From an uncultured Peptoniphilus sp. (GTDB lineage Bacteria; Bacillota; Clostridia; Tissierellales; Peptoniphilaceae): DNA of 64,000 nucleotides. Positions 26,098 through 34,560 of this stretch are shown piece by piece (within the stretch, counting starts at the first letter, position 1; every line of letters begins with the position of its first letter). The notes below the pieces were generated by a model. It saw nothing but the letters and a program-made list of their open reading frames with translations. It did no database searches and was not told where the DNA came from. Position numbers and translations under genes: made by a program. The stretch spans positions 62,001-126,000 of the forward strand of contig NZ_CALUAA010000004.1 in NCBI RefSeq assembly GCF_943913915.1, in the 5' to 3' direction.

Positions 26098-26853
26098 TTA
26101 GGATTGTAAGATCGCTTCTTGAATGGATTTTTTAGCTTCCAAGTATTCTTTTGAAGCTAAGAAATCGTTACGTTCGCCTTCAGGAACGTGATAGCTGAAG
26201 CCGATGGATTTAAGTGAAGGCGAGAGCACATGAATGTGATCGCTCATGCGCAGGGCTTCGTCGATGTCGTGGGTGATGAAGATCGTAGTGAGATGGTACT
26301 TTTCTTTAATTTCCAAATACCAATCCTGCAATTTCATTTTCGTAATGGCATCCAATCGGGAAAAAGGTTCGTCGAGTAAGACGAGTTCTTTTGAAAACAA
26401 TATGGTTCTCAAAAATGCTGCCCGTTGGGCCATGCCGCCGCTCAATGCGGAAGGGAACTTCATCTGCGTGCCTTCAAGACCGAATTCTTCGAAGTATTGA
26501 TCGGCCTCTTTACGTGCCTCTTTTTTGCTCACCCCTTTTAACCTCAGGGGGAGGGACACATTGTCAATAATCTTCAGATGCTTTAAGAGCAAATCTTTTT
26601 GCAACATATAGGCCACATGTCCCGGTTTAGCAGTAATATCCTCATCGAGTAGGGTAACGGTTCCCTTATCCGGGCGATCGAGCCCCGCCAAAATATTAAA
26701 GAGGGTGGTTTTCCCGCTGCCGCTTTGTCCTAAGAGGGTGACGATTTTCGAGCGCTCCACTACAAGGTTCAAATCTTTTAGAATAACCTGGTCTCCGAAG
26801 GATCGTGTAATACCGTCGGCCTTTAAAAGTGCATTACTCAGGGAGGTAGTCAT
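26098..26853 (-). CDS. thiZ: ABC transporter ATPase of a thiamine-precursor uptake system
   Basis: A 251-residue ABC ATPase of the NitT/TauT/ThiZ type. Walker A is LLGQSGSGKTTLFN (~residue 37), the signature is LSGGMAQRAAF, Walker B is ELVLLDEPFSRLD and the H-loop is ITHDIDEAL. It energises uptake through the permease at 27833-28597. The start overlaps the end of the binding-protein gene by 20 bp. Downstream control comes from the TPP riboswitch that heads the operon. Confidence 0.88.
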   Translation of the reverse strand: MTTSLSNALLKADGITRSFGDQVILKDLNLVVERSKIVTLLGQSGSGKTTLFNILAGLDRPDKGTVTLLDEDITAKPGHVAYMLQKDLLLKHLKIIDNVSLPLRLKGVSKKEARKEADQYFEEFGLEGTQMKFPSALSGGMAQRAAFLRTILFSKELVLLDEPFSRLDAITKMKLQDWYLEIKEKYHLTTIFITHDIDEALRMSDHIHVLSPSLKSIGFSYHVPEGERNDFLASKEYLEAKKSIQEAILQS

Positions 26854-27823
26854 TGCTGTAACCGAAATCTTCCGGGATCGGTTGATCGACTAATTTGTTG
26901 TCGGCGAGCCACTTGTAGAATTTATTCCAACGAGTGCCGTCGATAACGCCGAAACGATCGGCATCGGCGATGTATTGCTCGGAAAGATATTTTTGACTCT
27001 TTTGTACGAATTCTTTTTTGCCTTCGAGCTCGGGAGCGGCCTTTAACAGAATGTCGGCAGCTTCTTCCGGATGCTTTGCAGCGTAAGTGTAGCCCTTGCT
27101 GATAGCATCCAGTGCTTTTTTGGCCGTGTCGCTGTTGTTTTTCAAGAAATCGTTGTTGGCCACCAAGATCGGGCTGTAGTAATCGAATTCGGGGTGGGAA
27201 TCGATAAAGGGAATATAGTTGGTTTCAAGACCTGCTGTTTCAGCTGCGATGCCGTCCCACCCGTAGTAGACCCATACAGAATCTACATTGCTCTTGAGTC
27301 CTGCGACGATATCGGTAACATTGGAGGGGATAAGTTTTACCTTGTCGAAGTCTCCGCCGTCGTCGTTGACGAGTGTTTTCATCATATTGAGCTCGATGGG
27401 CATATTCCAAGTGGCATAGCTGTGGCCGGTTAATTTCCCCATACTGTCGATGCCTTTTTCCTTTAAGCTTAAAAGACCTGATGTGTTGTGCTGTACGAGT
27501 GCCGCCACGGCAGTAACGGGGAGAGGCTCATCCTTTGCCCAAGATGCGGCGATGGTATCTTGGAAGGTTACGGCAAATTCGCCTCCGCCGCTGGCGACGA
27601 GGCCTTCTGCACCGCCTTCCGGTGGTTGAAGGATTTCGAGATCGATGCCTGCCTCGTCAAAGTAGCCCTTTTCTTGAGCTACATAGATACCTGTGTGATT
27701 AGTATTCGGTGTCCAATCCAAGACGAGGCGAACTTTTTCTTTTTCTCCGCTTGCGGATTGTTTCGGCGCCCCGCAGGCAGTCAACATAACGAGCGCCAAT
27801 AAAATGGGTAATATTTTTTTCAT
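26834..27823 (-). CDS. thiY: ThiY-like substrate-binding lipoprotein (NMT1/THI5 fold)
   Basis: A 329-residue extracytoplasmic binding protein. The signal peptide ends in a lipobox (VMLTAC, Cys ~17). The mature part starts with VRLVLDWTPNTNHTGIYVAQEKGYF, the NMT1/THI5-like signature seen in proteins that bind pyrimidine precursors of thiamine. DYYSPILVANNDF and later segments fit the fold. With the TPP riboswitch this supports uptake of HMP or formyl-aminopyrimidine; the exact ligand is inferred. Confidence 0.9.
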   Translation of the reverse strand: MKKILPILLALVMLTACGAPKQSASGEKEKVRLVLDWTPNTNHTGIYVAQEKGYFDEAGIDLEILQPPEGGAEGLVASGGGEFAVTFQDTIAASWAKDEPLPVTAVAALVQHNTSGLLSLKEKGIDSMGKLTGHSYATWNMPIELNMMKTLVNDDGGDFDKVKLIPSNVTDIVAGLKSNVDSVWVYYGWDGIAAETAGLETNYIPFIDSHPEFDYYSPILVANNDFLKNNSDTAKKALDAISKGYTYAAKHPEEAADILLKAAPELEGKKEFVQKSQKYLSEQYIADADRFGVIDGTRWNKFYKWLADNKLVDQPIPEDFGYSNDYLPE

Positions 27824-27832
27824 TATAAACTC

Positions 27833-28597
27833 CTATTGCTCAGTTTGCTTCCAGGGCATGGTTTTGTATTGCAAGTAATTTACAAAGGCCATAAGGAGCA
27901 GACTGAGTAGTGAAATTAAAAAGATAACGGCGAACATGCGATCATAACTGTAGGCATTTTTCACCCGGGTCATGTAGACGCCGAGGCCTTGAAAGCCGCC
28001 GAGCCATTCGGCGATGACGGCACCCACCACCGAATAGGAGGCGGATATTTTAAGGGCTGAGAAAAAGCCTTCAAGAGCGTTCGGAAGCTTTACGTAGAAG
28101 AAAAGCTCCGTATCGCGAGCACCCATGGCCTTCAAGAGGCGAATCTCGTCGGGATCGGCGGATGCAAATCCCTGATAGAGGTTCACAGCCATGGGGAAGA
28201 AGGTGACGATAACGATAAGGACAATCTTCGGCGCCATACCGTAGCCCATCCATAGGACGAGCAGGGGCGCAATGGCCACAGTGGGTACGGTCTGGGTCAA
28301 GATTAAAATCGGGTAGAGAGCATCGCGAATAAGGAGGCTGCGCTCCATTAAAAACGCGCAGATAAAACCTGAAATAATACCGAATAAAAGTCCCAGTGCC
28401 GCCTCGAGAAGTGTTACGCGGGAATGCATCATAAGCTGAGAAAAGTCAGTTACGAATGCCCGGACAACCTCTACAGGTGAAGGCAGCAGGTAGGAGGGAA
28501 GCAGCCCCGATGTGGACAGGATCTGCCACAAGAGGAGCAATAAAACAATAAAGAGGCTTCCCCGCAATACTTTATTGATATTTACCGATTTTTTCAT
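27833..28597 (-). CDS. thiX: ABC transporter permease (ThiX-like)
   Basis: A 254-residue BPD-transporter inner-membrane component with about six hydrophobic helices. The EAA-like loop lies at YQGFASADPDEIRLLKAMGARDTELFFYVKLPNALEGFF, where the ATPase docks (GA-x3-G region). It lies between the binding protein and the MTH1187-like gene and overlaps the latter by 26 bp, so all four genes are coupled. Confidence 0.88.
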   Translation of the reverse strand: MKKSVNINKVLRGSLFIVLLLLLWQILSTSGLLPSYLLPSPVEVVRAFVTDFSQLMMHSRVTLLEAALGLLFGIISGFICAFLMERSLLIRDALYPILILTQTVPTVAIAPLLVLWMGYGMAPKIVLIVIVTFFPMAVNLYQGFASADPDEIRLLKAMGARDTELFFYVKLPNALEGFFSALKISASYSVVGAVIAEWLGGFQGLGVYMTRVKNAYSYDRMFAVIFLISLLSLLLMAFVNYLQYKTMPWKQTEQ

Positions 28598-28868
28598 CGA
28601 TCGTTAGAATAGATTCTTTACCGTGGCTAAGCTTAATATAGCAGTACACCGAGTCGGCACCTTCTTCCATTACCTTGGCTTCACATTTTTTTAAAAGGTC
28701 GATGATCTCGTCCATAGAATCGCCTTCTACCGTGGTTTCAAAAGGTGCTACCACGTAATGGAGGCCACTGTCTTGAATTACTTTAATCACTTCATCGACG
28801 ATGCGAACGACTTCTTTGGTGCCGCCTTCGCAAACGGGTAGTACTTGAATGGCCATGCTTGCTTTCAT
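28572..28868 (-). CDS. MTH1187/YkoF-family thiamine-binding protein
   Basis: A 98-residue DUF77 protein beginning KASMAIQVLPVCEGGTKEVVRIVDEVI with the later GLHYVVAPFETTVEGDSMDEI. Family members bind thiamine or HMP and commonly occur with ThiXYZ or YkoEDC transporters. It is the first gene after the TPP riboswitch, with RBS AAAGGAGAA. Its likely role is cytosolic binding or regulation of uptake. Confidence 0.85.
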   Translation of the reverse strand: MKASMAIQVLPVCEGGTKEVVRIVDEVIKVIQDSGLHYVVAPFETTVEGDSMDEIIDLLKKCEAKVMEEGADSVYCYIKLSHGKESILTIDEKIGKYQ

Positions 28869-28883
28869 AATATTCTCCTTTCA

Positions 28884-28917
28884 CAAAAAGAGCCGATGCG
28901 TATAAACGCATCGGCTC
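28884..28917 (-). terminator. Riboswitch expression-platform terminator
   Basis: On the minus strand GAGCCGATGCGT-TTAT-ACGCATCGGCTC is a 12-bp perfect stem followed by TTTTTG. It sits between the TPP aptamer and the first gene, so TPP binding is expected to promote termination. Confidence 0.9.
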
Positions 28918-28990
28918 ATTCCTTTTACAGCATTATCTGTACAAGTTCACAGGGTTGAGTAATACTCTCTCAGCAATGCGCACCCCTATA
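28915..28990 (-). ncRNA. TPP riboswitch (THI element)
   Basis: Read on the minus strand the THI-box landmarks occur in order: GGGGTGC, CTGAGA, ACCCTGTGAAC, then AGATAATGCTGT and AAAGGAA. This is the conserved thiamine-pyrophosphate aptamer core, with the CUGAG and UAAUGC segments contacting the pyrimidine. It lies 50-120 bases upstream of the four-gene uptake operon with a terminator between. Confidence 0.93.
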
Positions 28991-28997
28991 CAACATC

Positions 28998-29003
28998 ATT
29001 ATA
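28998..29003 (-). promoter_or_regulatory. -10 element for the thiamine uptake operon
   Basis: TATAAT on the minus strand lies ~8 bases before the start of the TPP aptamer. A good -35 box is not obvious. Confidence 0.6.
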
Positions 29004-29032
29004 CCCTATCGAAAGGAGATATAAAAGCTCCT

Positions 29033-30346
29033 CTATACACAGGCATTGTAAATGGCACGTATGGCTTTTTCCGCCTCGCTGTCAATGACACCGACTATGA
29101 TGTTCATCTCACTCGCTCCTTGAACGATAACGCGGATATTAATATGTGCATCGGCGAGGGCCTTGAAAATAAGGGCGCTCATGCCGATTTTATTTTTCAT
29201 ATTGCGTCCGACGACGGTGATCAGCGTAATATTGTGATCCACCGTAATGCGATCGGCGTCGGTAAAGGTTTGAAGTTCAGCGATCAACTGATCGGTTTTA
29301 TTTTTTAAATACTTATTTCCAATGACGAGGGAGATGGAATCAATAGAAGAGGGCATGTGTTCCAGATAGATGTCGTTGGCCTCCAAGACGGAAAATACCT
29401 TGCGGTGGAATCCTAAATCCCTGTTCATGCGAAGCTTTTCAAGATTGATAACATCAAAGCCCTTTCGGCAGGCGATGCCTGTAATGGAGCTTTCGTTTTC
29501 CTCCATAGGTACATCGGCCATAATGCAGGAGCCCTCTTCATCCTTTGCATTGGTGTTTCGAATGACGACGGGTATGTTTTTTTCGACGACGGGAAACATA
29601 GCTTCATCGTGCATAACCTTGGCGCCGCTATAGGAAAGCTCACGGAGCTCCTCGTAGGAAATATTGCGAATCTTTTTCGGATGGGGCACAATGTTCGGAT
29701 CTACCGCCAAAAGGCCGGAGACATCCGTCCAGTTTTCGTAAAGATCGGCGTGGACACCTCGGGCCACGATAGAGCCGGAAAGATCGCTGCCGCCGCGGCT
29801 GAAGGTGACGATTTTACCGGAAGGCGTAGCGCCGTAAAAGCCGGGGATAACTGCACGCTCGTGTTCTTCAGCCATCATCTCAAGCGCTTTATAGCTTGCC
29901 TCTTCGTCCCAAAGACCACCTTCATCGAAGCAAATAACCTCTGCAGCATCGACGAAATCATAATCTAAATAGGAGGATAAAATTTTACCGTTTAAGTATT
30001 CTCCTCGCGAGAGGACATAGCTTTTACTGACCTTCTCCGTTGAGATGGTTTTTAAGATTTCATCCAGTTCTTCCTTGAGATCAAATTCGATGCCGATGCC
30101 CTCGATAATTTCTCTGTAGCGGGCCTCGATCATCTTCATGACTTCCACAGGAGAGAGGTGGTGGACGGCCATATTATATAAAAGAATCAGCAGATCTGTT
30201 ACCTTTTGGTCGCCGCTTTTATTTTTGCCGGGCGCCGAAGGGATTATGTAGCGTCTGTTCGAATCGCTTTCAATAATATCTTTAACTTTAAAAAATTGTT
30301 CACTGCTCGCCAGGGACGATCCCCCGAATTTACATACGATGGACAT
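29033..30346 (-). CDS. Aspartate kinase
   Basis: A 437-residue monofunctional aspartokinase, first step of the Lys/Met/Thr (and diaminopimelate) pathway. The kinase site starts VCKFGGSSLASSEQF, with TFSRGGSDLSGS and DVSGLLAVDPNIV downstream, and paired ACT domains from about residue 300 (NLEKLRMNRDLGF; ITLITVVGRNMKNKIG). ACT domains imply feedback control by an amino acid. No lysine riboswitch or partner gene is seen, so it appears monocistronic. RBS AAGGAGG on the minus strand. Confidence 0.93.
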   Translation of the reverse strand: MSIVCKFGGSSLASSEQFFKVKDIIESDSNRRYIIPSAPGKNKSGDQKVTDLLILLYNMAVHHLSPVEVMKMIEARYREIIEGIGIEFDLKEELDEILKTISTEKVSKSYVLSRGEYLNGKILSSYLDYDFVDAAEVICFDEGGLWDEEASYKALEMMAEEHERAVIPGFYGATPSGKIVTFSRGGSDLSGSIVARGVHADLYENWTDVSGLLAVDPNIVPHPKKIRNISYEELRELSYSGAKVMHDEAMFPVVEKNIPVVIRNTNAKDEEGSCIMADVPMEENESSITGIACRKGFDVINLEKLRMNRDLGFHRKVFSVLEANDIYLEHMPSSIDSISLVIGNKYLKNKTDQLIAELQTFTDADRITVDHNITLITVVGRNMKNKIGMSALIFKALADAHINIRVIVQGASEMNIIVGVIDSEAEKAIRAIYNACV

Positions 30347-30407
30347 AACTTCCTCCTTTTAAATTGTCTTACACTATTGTAATTTTTTTTATGGGAAAGT
30401 ACAAGGA

Positions 30408-30434
30408 ATAAAAAAGAACCGCCGAAGCGGTTCT
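30408..30434 (-). terminator. Terminator of the zinc-ribbon membrane protein gene
   Basis: On the minus strand AGAACCGC-TTCG-GCGGTTCT is followed by TTTTTTATT, 3 bases after the stop. Confidence 0.88.
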
Positions 30435-30437
30435 CGT

Positions 30438-32069
30438 TTAAGCAAATGTTGAGGTGAGGATATTTAAAATAATCCAGAAAAGCTTAGCGATTAAATCGAA
30501 GCTTACAAAGATAATCCCATACCATGCCATAAATTCAGTCACATTTTTCTTAGGTAAGATTTTTTGGGCAGACGATACGGCAAGGAAGATGACCCAGGCA
30601 TACATTATGATGCTCACAAGAATGTGGGGCGTTACCGAACCCAAAACCGTTCGTCCCATGGCGAAAGAGGAAGGTAGAATAAAGAAAATCACAGTTACGG
30701 GAATCAGGTATAAAACCCACATTAAAAAATTGTCTACCGTGCGTTCCTTCAGATTATCTTTACGACAGGTATTGCGTCTCGCCACATTGTTTGCGAAGTA
30801 GAATGTAAACAAGGAGATAAATACTTTTAAGAGAACGAATAAAATCGGTAAGATGCCGATACGCCGAAAGGCAAAGAATACGGGAACGGCACTAAGTAAA
30901 ATACCGATGCCGAAAAGTCCGCGAAGGCCTTGTTCACCTTTTAAAAGTACTCTTTCACGGGCTTCTTCAAGTTTAAGCGCCGCTTTAGACGTATCAAACA
31001 GTTCGCCTAAATGATCCATATGATGTTTTTCAACATCTTTTGTCAAATCTTCTTTTCCGGGAGATTCTTTTTTCTCGCTCGATTTACGCTTAAAGTTTTC
31101 AAAAGAGTTCTTCAAACCTTCAAAAGGTGATTTAGCAGGAGACTTTGGCTTTTCTTCAAAGTCGGCTAGTGTTTCCATACTTTCAAAAGCCGTGTCATGG
31201 GCATCTTCAGGAATGATGGTTTCTTTAGTTTCAGAGGAGCGCGTCAAGTCGATTATAGAGTCTTCGGAATTTTTGGATTCGGAAAGTGGTTCACGATCGG
31301 TTTCGATTGGTGACGTTTCCTTTTCTCCGGAGGCGATAAAGGCCTCGTGGGCGATCGTATCGTCTTCTTTTTTATCGCGAGAGAAGAAAGAAGAGAGAAC
31401 ACTCTTGGGGGTGATTTTTTTCTCGTCCTTATTTTCTTCCTGTGCGTCTAGAATTTCATTGACCTTTTTATTGAGTGTGCGGACATCGCCGGTTTGGGCG
31501 AAGCGGTCATCTTCCACTTCCACATCTTGGGATATGCGCAGATTATCCTCTTCATCGGAGGTGAGAGCGGCCTCTTCATGCTCTAAACGATCGGCCATTT
31601 CGCCGAAGACGGAATAGGGATTGTCCTCTTCGTCGATAAAGCTCTTCCAGATAGAAGAAAAACTTTTTTTCTTTTTCTCAGGCTTCACATATTCCGAATG
31701 CGATGCATCGTGAGCTTTGGAAGTTTCTTTATCGTTTAGAGACGCATTATGTAATTTTGCCTTGGTCTTCTTATTTTTTGCTTCCTGTTTTTTGATTCCC
31801 GTTAGGGTTTCGTGCTTTTTAATACTCTCTCCGACCTGGTCGTCCACCTTATTCATATAGGATTTTAAGTATTCACTATCCTCAGGATCGGAAGAATAGG
31901 CAACTTTCGTGTCGCCGCCTGATCCTTTAGAGCTATCGAAACTTAGATCGGGGGAGGAGTTTTTAAAATTTTTCTCGAAAAGCTTTTTCGCCTCTACTTG
32001 ATTGGCACCACATACGTGACAAAACTTAGCACCCTCTACAAGCTCTTCGCCACATTGAAAACAATACAA
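30438..32069 (-). CDS. Zinc-ribbon membrane protein with long acidic linker
   Basis: A 543-residue protein of unknown function. The N-terminal zinc ribbon is CFQCGEELVEGAKFCHVCG. Residues ~30-370 are low-complexity, rich in Glu, Lys and Ser and probably disordered. The C-terminus has several hydrophobic helices (e.g. FGIGILLSAVPVFFAF, LPILFVLLKVFISLFTFYF). The layout resembles the zinc-ribbon membrane proteins common in Firmicutes. No partner is evident; it seems monocistronic. Confidence 0.8.
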   Translation of the reverse strand: MYCFQCGEELVEGAKFCHVCGANQVEAKKLFEKNFKNSSPDLSFDSSKGSGGDTKVAYSSDPEDSEYLKSYMNKVDDQVGESIKKHETLTGIKKQEAKNKKTKAKLHNASLNDKETSKAHDASHSEYVKPEKKKKSFSSIWKSFIDEEDNPYSVFGEMADRLEHEEAALTSDEEDNLRISQDVEVEDDRFAQTGDVRTLNKKVNEILDAQEENKDEKKITPKSVLSSFFSRDKKEDDTIAHEAFIASGEKETSPIETDREPLSESKNSEDSIIDLTRSSETKETIIPEDAHDTAFESMETLADFEEKPKSPAKSPFEGLKNSFENFKRKSSEKKESPGKEDLTKDVEKHHMDHLGELFDTSKAALKLEEARERVLLKGEQGLRGLFGIGILLSAVPVFFAFRRIGILPILFVLLKVFISLFTFYFANNVARRNTCRKDNLKERTVDNFLMWVLYLIPVTVIFFILPSSFAMGRTVLGSVTPHILVSIIMYAWVIFLAVSSAQKILPKKNVTEFMAWYGIIFVSFDLIAKLFWIILNILTSTFA

Positions 32070-32140
32070 TACAAATCCTCCTTCGTCGTCTATTACATTC
32101 GATTATACCATAGTATGGAAGCTTGCAGAATGCGCTCATA

Positions 32141-32165
32141 AAAAAAGCTCCGGAAAAACCGGAGC
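32141..32165 (-). terminator. Terminator of the Ala-rich lipoprotein gene
   Basis: On the minus strand GCTCCGG-TTTTT-CCGGAGC is followed by TTTTTT, about 20 bases after the stop. Confidence 0.88.
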
Positions 32166-32185
32166 CTTTAAAATCAAATAACCGA

Positions 32186-32458
32186 TTATTGAGCAGCTTC
32201 TTCAGTGTTAGCAGCAGCATCAGCGGTGTTAGCAGCGTTTTGAGCGTTTTCAGCAGCAGCTTCAGCCTTAGCAGCGTTTTCTTGTTTGTTAGCAGCTTCT
32301 TGAGTTGCGTTAGCAGCTTCGTTTTGAGCTTCAGCAGCAGCTTGGTTAGCGTTGTTTGCAGCGTTTTCAGCTTCTTCAGCTTTGGGTTGGCAAGCAACGA
32401 GACCAAACATAAGGGTACCTACTGCCATAGCGCTAGCGATTTTCTTTAAGTTTTTCAT
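32186..32458 (-). CDS. Small Ala/Asn/Gln/Glu-rich lipoprotein
   Basis: A 90-residue secreted lipoprotein. The signal peptide ends in a lipobox (FGLVAC, Cys ~23). The mature ~68 residues are an extremely biased Ala/Asn/Glu/Gln helix with no aromatic residues, likely a helical rod or coiled coil on the outer face of the membrane. ATG 32458 is preceded by AGGAGG; an in-frame ATG further upstream is not needed. It is monocistronic with its own terminator. No homologue is recognised. Confidence 0.85.
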   Translation of the reverse strand: MKNLKKIASAMAVGTLMFGLVACQPKAEEAENAANNANQAAAEAQNEAANATQEAANKQENAAKAEAAAENAQNAANTADAAANTEEAAQ

Positions 32459-32629
32459 TTCAAATCCTCCTAAAAAATTCATAACATTGATTTATCTGCA
32501 TTATAGAATCTGAATGTGATAAAACGGTGATTATCCTGTTAAAATTTTCTGGTGAAAGGGGAGGAAACTATCGCACATTCATCGTGAAATGAGAAAGGAA
32601 GATAGGTTATACTAAAGGAGGAGGAGATT

Positions 32630-34210
32630 ATGCAAGCATTATATAGAAGATATCGGCCGAGAACTTTCGACGAAGTCGTCGGCCAGGATACAACGATTAC
32701 CGCTTTGAAAAATCAATTAATAGAAGACCGTGTCCACCACGCTTATTTATTTTCAGGTACACGGGGTACGGGCAAAACATCGGTGGCTAAAATCTTTGCC
32801 CGTGCCGTGAACTGCTTACATCCTAAAGACGGCAATCCATGCAATGAATGTGAGGTCTGCCGGGGAATATTAGATGAAACACTATTCGATGTCATGGAAA
32901 TCGACGCAGCAAGCAATAACTCAGTCGATGATATTCGCGAGATTAAAGAGAATGTGACATACCCGCCGACCCTTGCTCGGAAAAAAGTATACATTATCGA
33001 CGAGGTCCACATGCTGAGTAAAGGAGCCTTCAACGCTCTTTTAAAGATGTTGGAGGAACCGCCATCTCACGCACTGTTTATTTTAGCGACGACGGAGCCT
33101 GAAAAAATTCCCGCAACGATTTTATCCCGCTCTCAGTGCTTTACTTTTTTGCGACTGAGAGATGAGGAAATTACAGGGGAACTGGCACGCATTTTAGATG
33201 AAGAACATCGCGAGTATACAGAAGACGCTCTAAAAATCATTTCAGGACACAGCGACGGTTCTATGCGCGACAGCCTTTCTATTTTGGATCAGATTCTCTC
33301 TCTTTCTGCCGAAACAATAGACGGGGAAACAGTGCGCAAGAGTTTGGGTCTTACGGAACACGAAGGCATTTTCAGAATTGTCGACGGTATAATGACTGAG
33401 GATCCGAAACTCGTGATGGACGCTATCGACCAAAGCTACCGCAACGGGCGAAATTTTCAGCTCCTTTTAGACAGTTTGATTACTTATTTCAGAGATCTGC
33501 TATTTTACCGCTATGCCGAGGAGGTGCCGAGCCAACTTACAGAAGAAGAAGGCCACACCTTTGTAGGGCAGGCACGGGCTATGGAAGAAACGGTGGCTTT
33601 TCGCATAATCGAGCTATTACAAAAAGGGAGGGAAAGCTTTAAATACACTCCCAATCAAAAGGTGGTTATGGAGCTCTTGCTCTTAAAGGCGATCCGATGG
33701 AGTTATGATGAACCCTATAGAGAACAAGAGGAAACAGTAATAGAAAAAAAGAAAAGGCCTGCTACTAAAAAAAGCGTGCCTCTTCCCGAAAAAACGAAAG
33801 CACAGATAGCCACGTCTGGAAAGCCGACGGAAGACGTTGTCGAAGCCTCTCCTACTTTGAGGGGGGAAGAAGATCATGCTATAATGGGGGATGATCCAAT
33901 CGACGATGATACCTGGCAGAACTTTATTCAGTCGGTGCAGGCAAAAAGCGTGGCTTGCGGCGCCTTGTTGAAGGATGCGGCCGGTATCGCCACCGAAAAT
34001 AAGGCTTTATTCATTCGATACGCTCCCAATTTTGCTTTTCACTTAAAAATGCTTAAGACGGAGGTCAATCATAAGGTCTTGGAAGAGGCGGCCCGTGAAA
34101 TCCTAGGTGAGGAGTGGTCGGTGATTGTAGAAGAAATGAAAGCGGAAGACGATCCCGTATTGGAATCGATGAAACGAGTATTTAAGGATACACCTATTGA
34201 AACGGAATAA
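32630..34210 (+). CDS. dnaX: DnaX, DNA polymerase III tau (and possibly gamma) subunit
   Basis: A 526-residue clamp-loader ATPase. The opening is YRRYRPRTFDEVVGQD, Walker A is SGTRGTGKTSVAK (~43-50), the zinc finger is CLHPKDGNPCNECEVC, Walker B is KVYIIDEVHML and sensor 1 is LATTEPEKIP. Domain III ends around residue 365, after which a Lys/Glu-rich linker and C-terminal domain follow. A slippery A-AAA-AAG at the start of that linker could yield a short gamma form. It heads dnaX-ybaB-recR. RBS AAAGGAGGAGG. Confidence 0.95.
   Translation: MQALYRRYRPRTFDEVVGQDTTITALKNQLIEDRVHHAYLFSGTRGTGKTSVAKIFARAVNCLHPKDGNPCNECEVCRGILDETLFDVMEIDAASNNSVDDIREIKENVTYPPTLARKKVYIIDEVHMLSKGAFNALLKMLEEPPSHALFILATTEPEKIPATILSRSQCFTFLRLRDEEITGELARILDEEHREYTEDALKIISGHSDGSMRDSLSILDQILSLSAETIDGETVRKSLGLTEHEGIFRIVDGIMTEDPKLVMDAIDQSYRNGRNFQLLLDSLITYFRDLLFYRYAEEVPSQLTEEEGHTFVGQARAMEETVAFRIIELLQKGRESFKYTPNQKVVMELLLLKAIRWSYDEPYREQEETVIEKKKRPATKKSVPLPEKTKAQIATSGKPTEDVVEASPTLRGEEDHAIMGDDPIDDDTWQNFIQSVQAKSVACGALLKDAAGIATENKALFIRYAPNFAFHLKMLKTEVNHKVLEEAAREILGEEWSVIVEEMKAEDDPVLESMKRVFKDTPIETE
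33727..33768 (+). promoter_or_regulatory. Candidate programmed -1 frameshift site in dnaX
   Basis: In the zero frame the heptamer A-AAA-AAG (33745-33751) is preceded 12 bases upstream by a Shine-Dalgarno-like AGAGGA (33727-33732). A -1 shift would add five codons (EKACY) and reach TAA at 33766-33768, giving a ~379-residue product that ends just after domain III. This matches the logic of the E. coli dnaX gamma switch. A strong stimulatory hairpin is not obvious downstream. Confidence 0.5.
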
Positions 34211-34219
34211 GGAGGCATT

Positions 34220-34558
34220 ATGGCTAAAGGTTTCCCGAATATGGGCGGAAAAAATATGAACAATATGATGAAGCAAGTTCAAAAGCTGCAAAAAGATATG
34301 GAAAAAATGCAGGCTGATTTGGACAAGCAAGAGTTTGAATCTTCGGCAGGGGGCGGCGTCGTCACGGCGAAAGTGAACGGCAAGCAAGAGCTCTTAGATC
34401 TTTCCATCGACCCCGATGTTGTGGACCCCGACGATGTCGAAACTCTTGAAGATTTAATTCTCGTGGCCATTCAAGGAGCTATGAATGCGGCGAAGGAAAA
34501 GACCGAGGGCGAAATGTCCCGCTTAACAGGCGGAATGAATATCCCGGGGATGTTTTAG
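34220..34558 (+). CDS. ybaB: YbaB/EbfC nucleoid-associated protein
   Basis: A 112-residue DNA-binding protein. The N-terminal Met/Gln/Lys helix (MMKQVQKLQKDMEKMQADLD) is followed by GGGVVTAKVNGKQELLDLSIDPDVVDPDDVETLEDLI, which is the family core. It forms dimers that bind DNA. The dnaX-ybaB-recR order is conserved. RBS AAGGAGG. Confidence 0.95.
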   Translation: MAKGFPNMGGKNMNNMMKQVQKLQKDMEKMQADLDKQEFESSAGGGVVTAKVNGKQELLDLSIDPDVVDPDDVETLEDLILVAIQGAMNAAKEKTEGEMSRLTGGMNIPGMF

Positions 34559-34560
34559 AT

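Noticed and set aside
30347..30407. Lysine riboswitch before aspartokinase
   Set aside because: The upstream gap is too short (~60 bp) for a lysine aptamer and shows none of its conserved segments.
32483..32629. Search for SRP RNA upstream of dnaX, where Firmicutes often have it
   Set aside because: No GGAAGGAAGC-type SRP apical loop or closing stem is seen; only a promoter-like region and the dnaX ribosome site.
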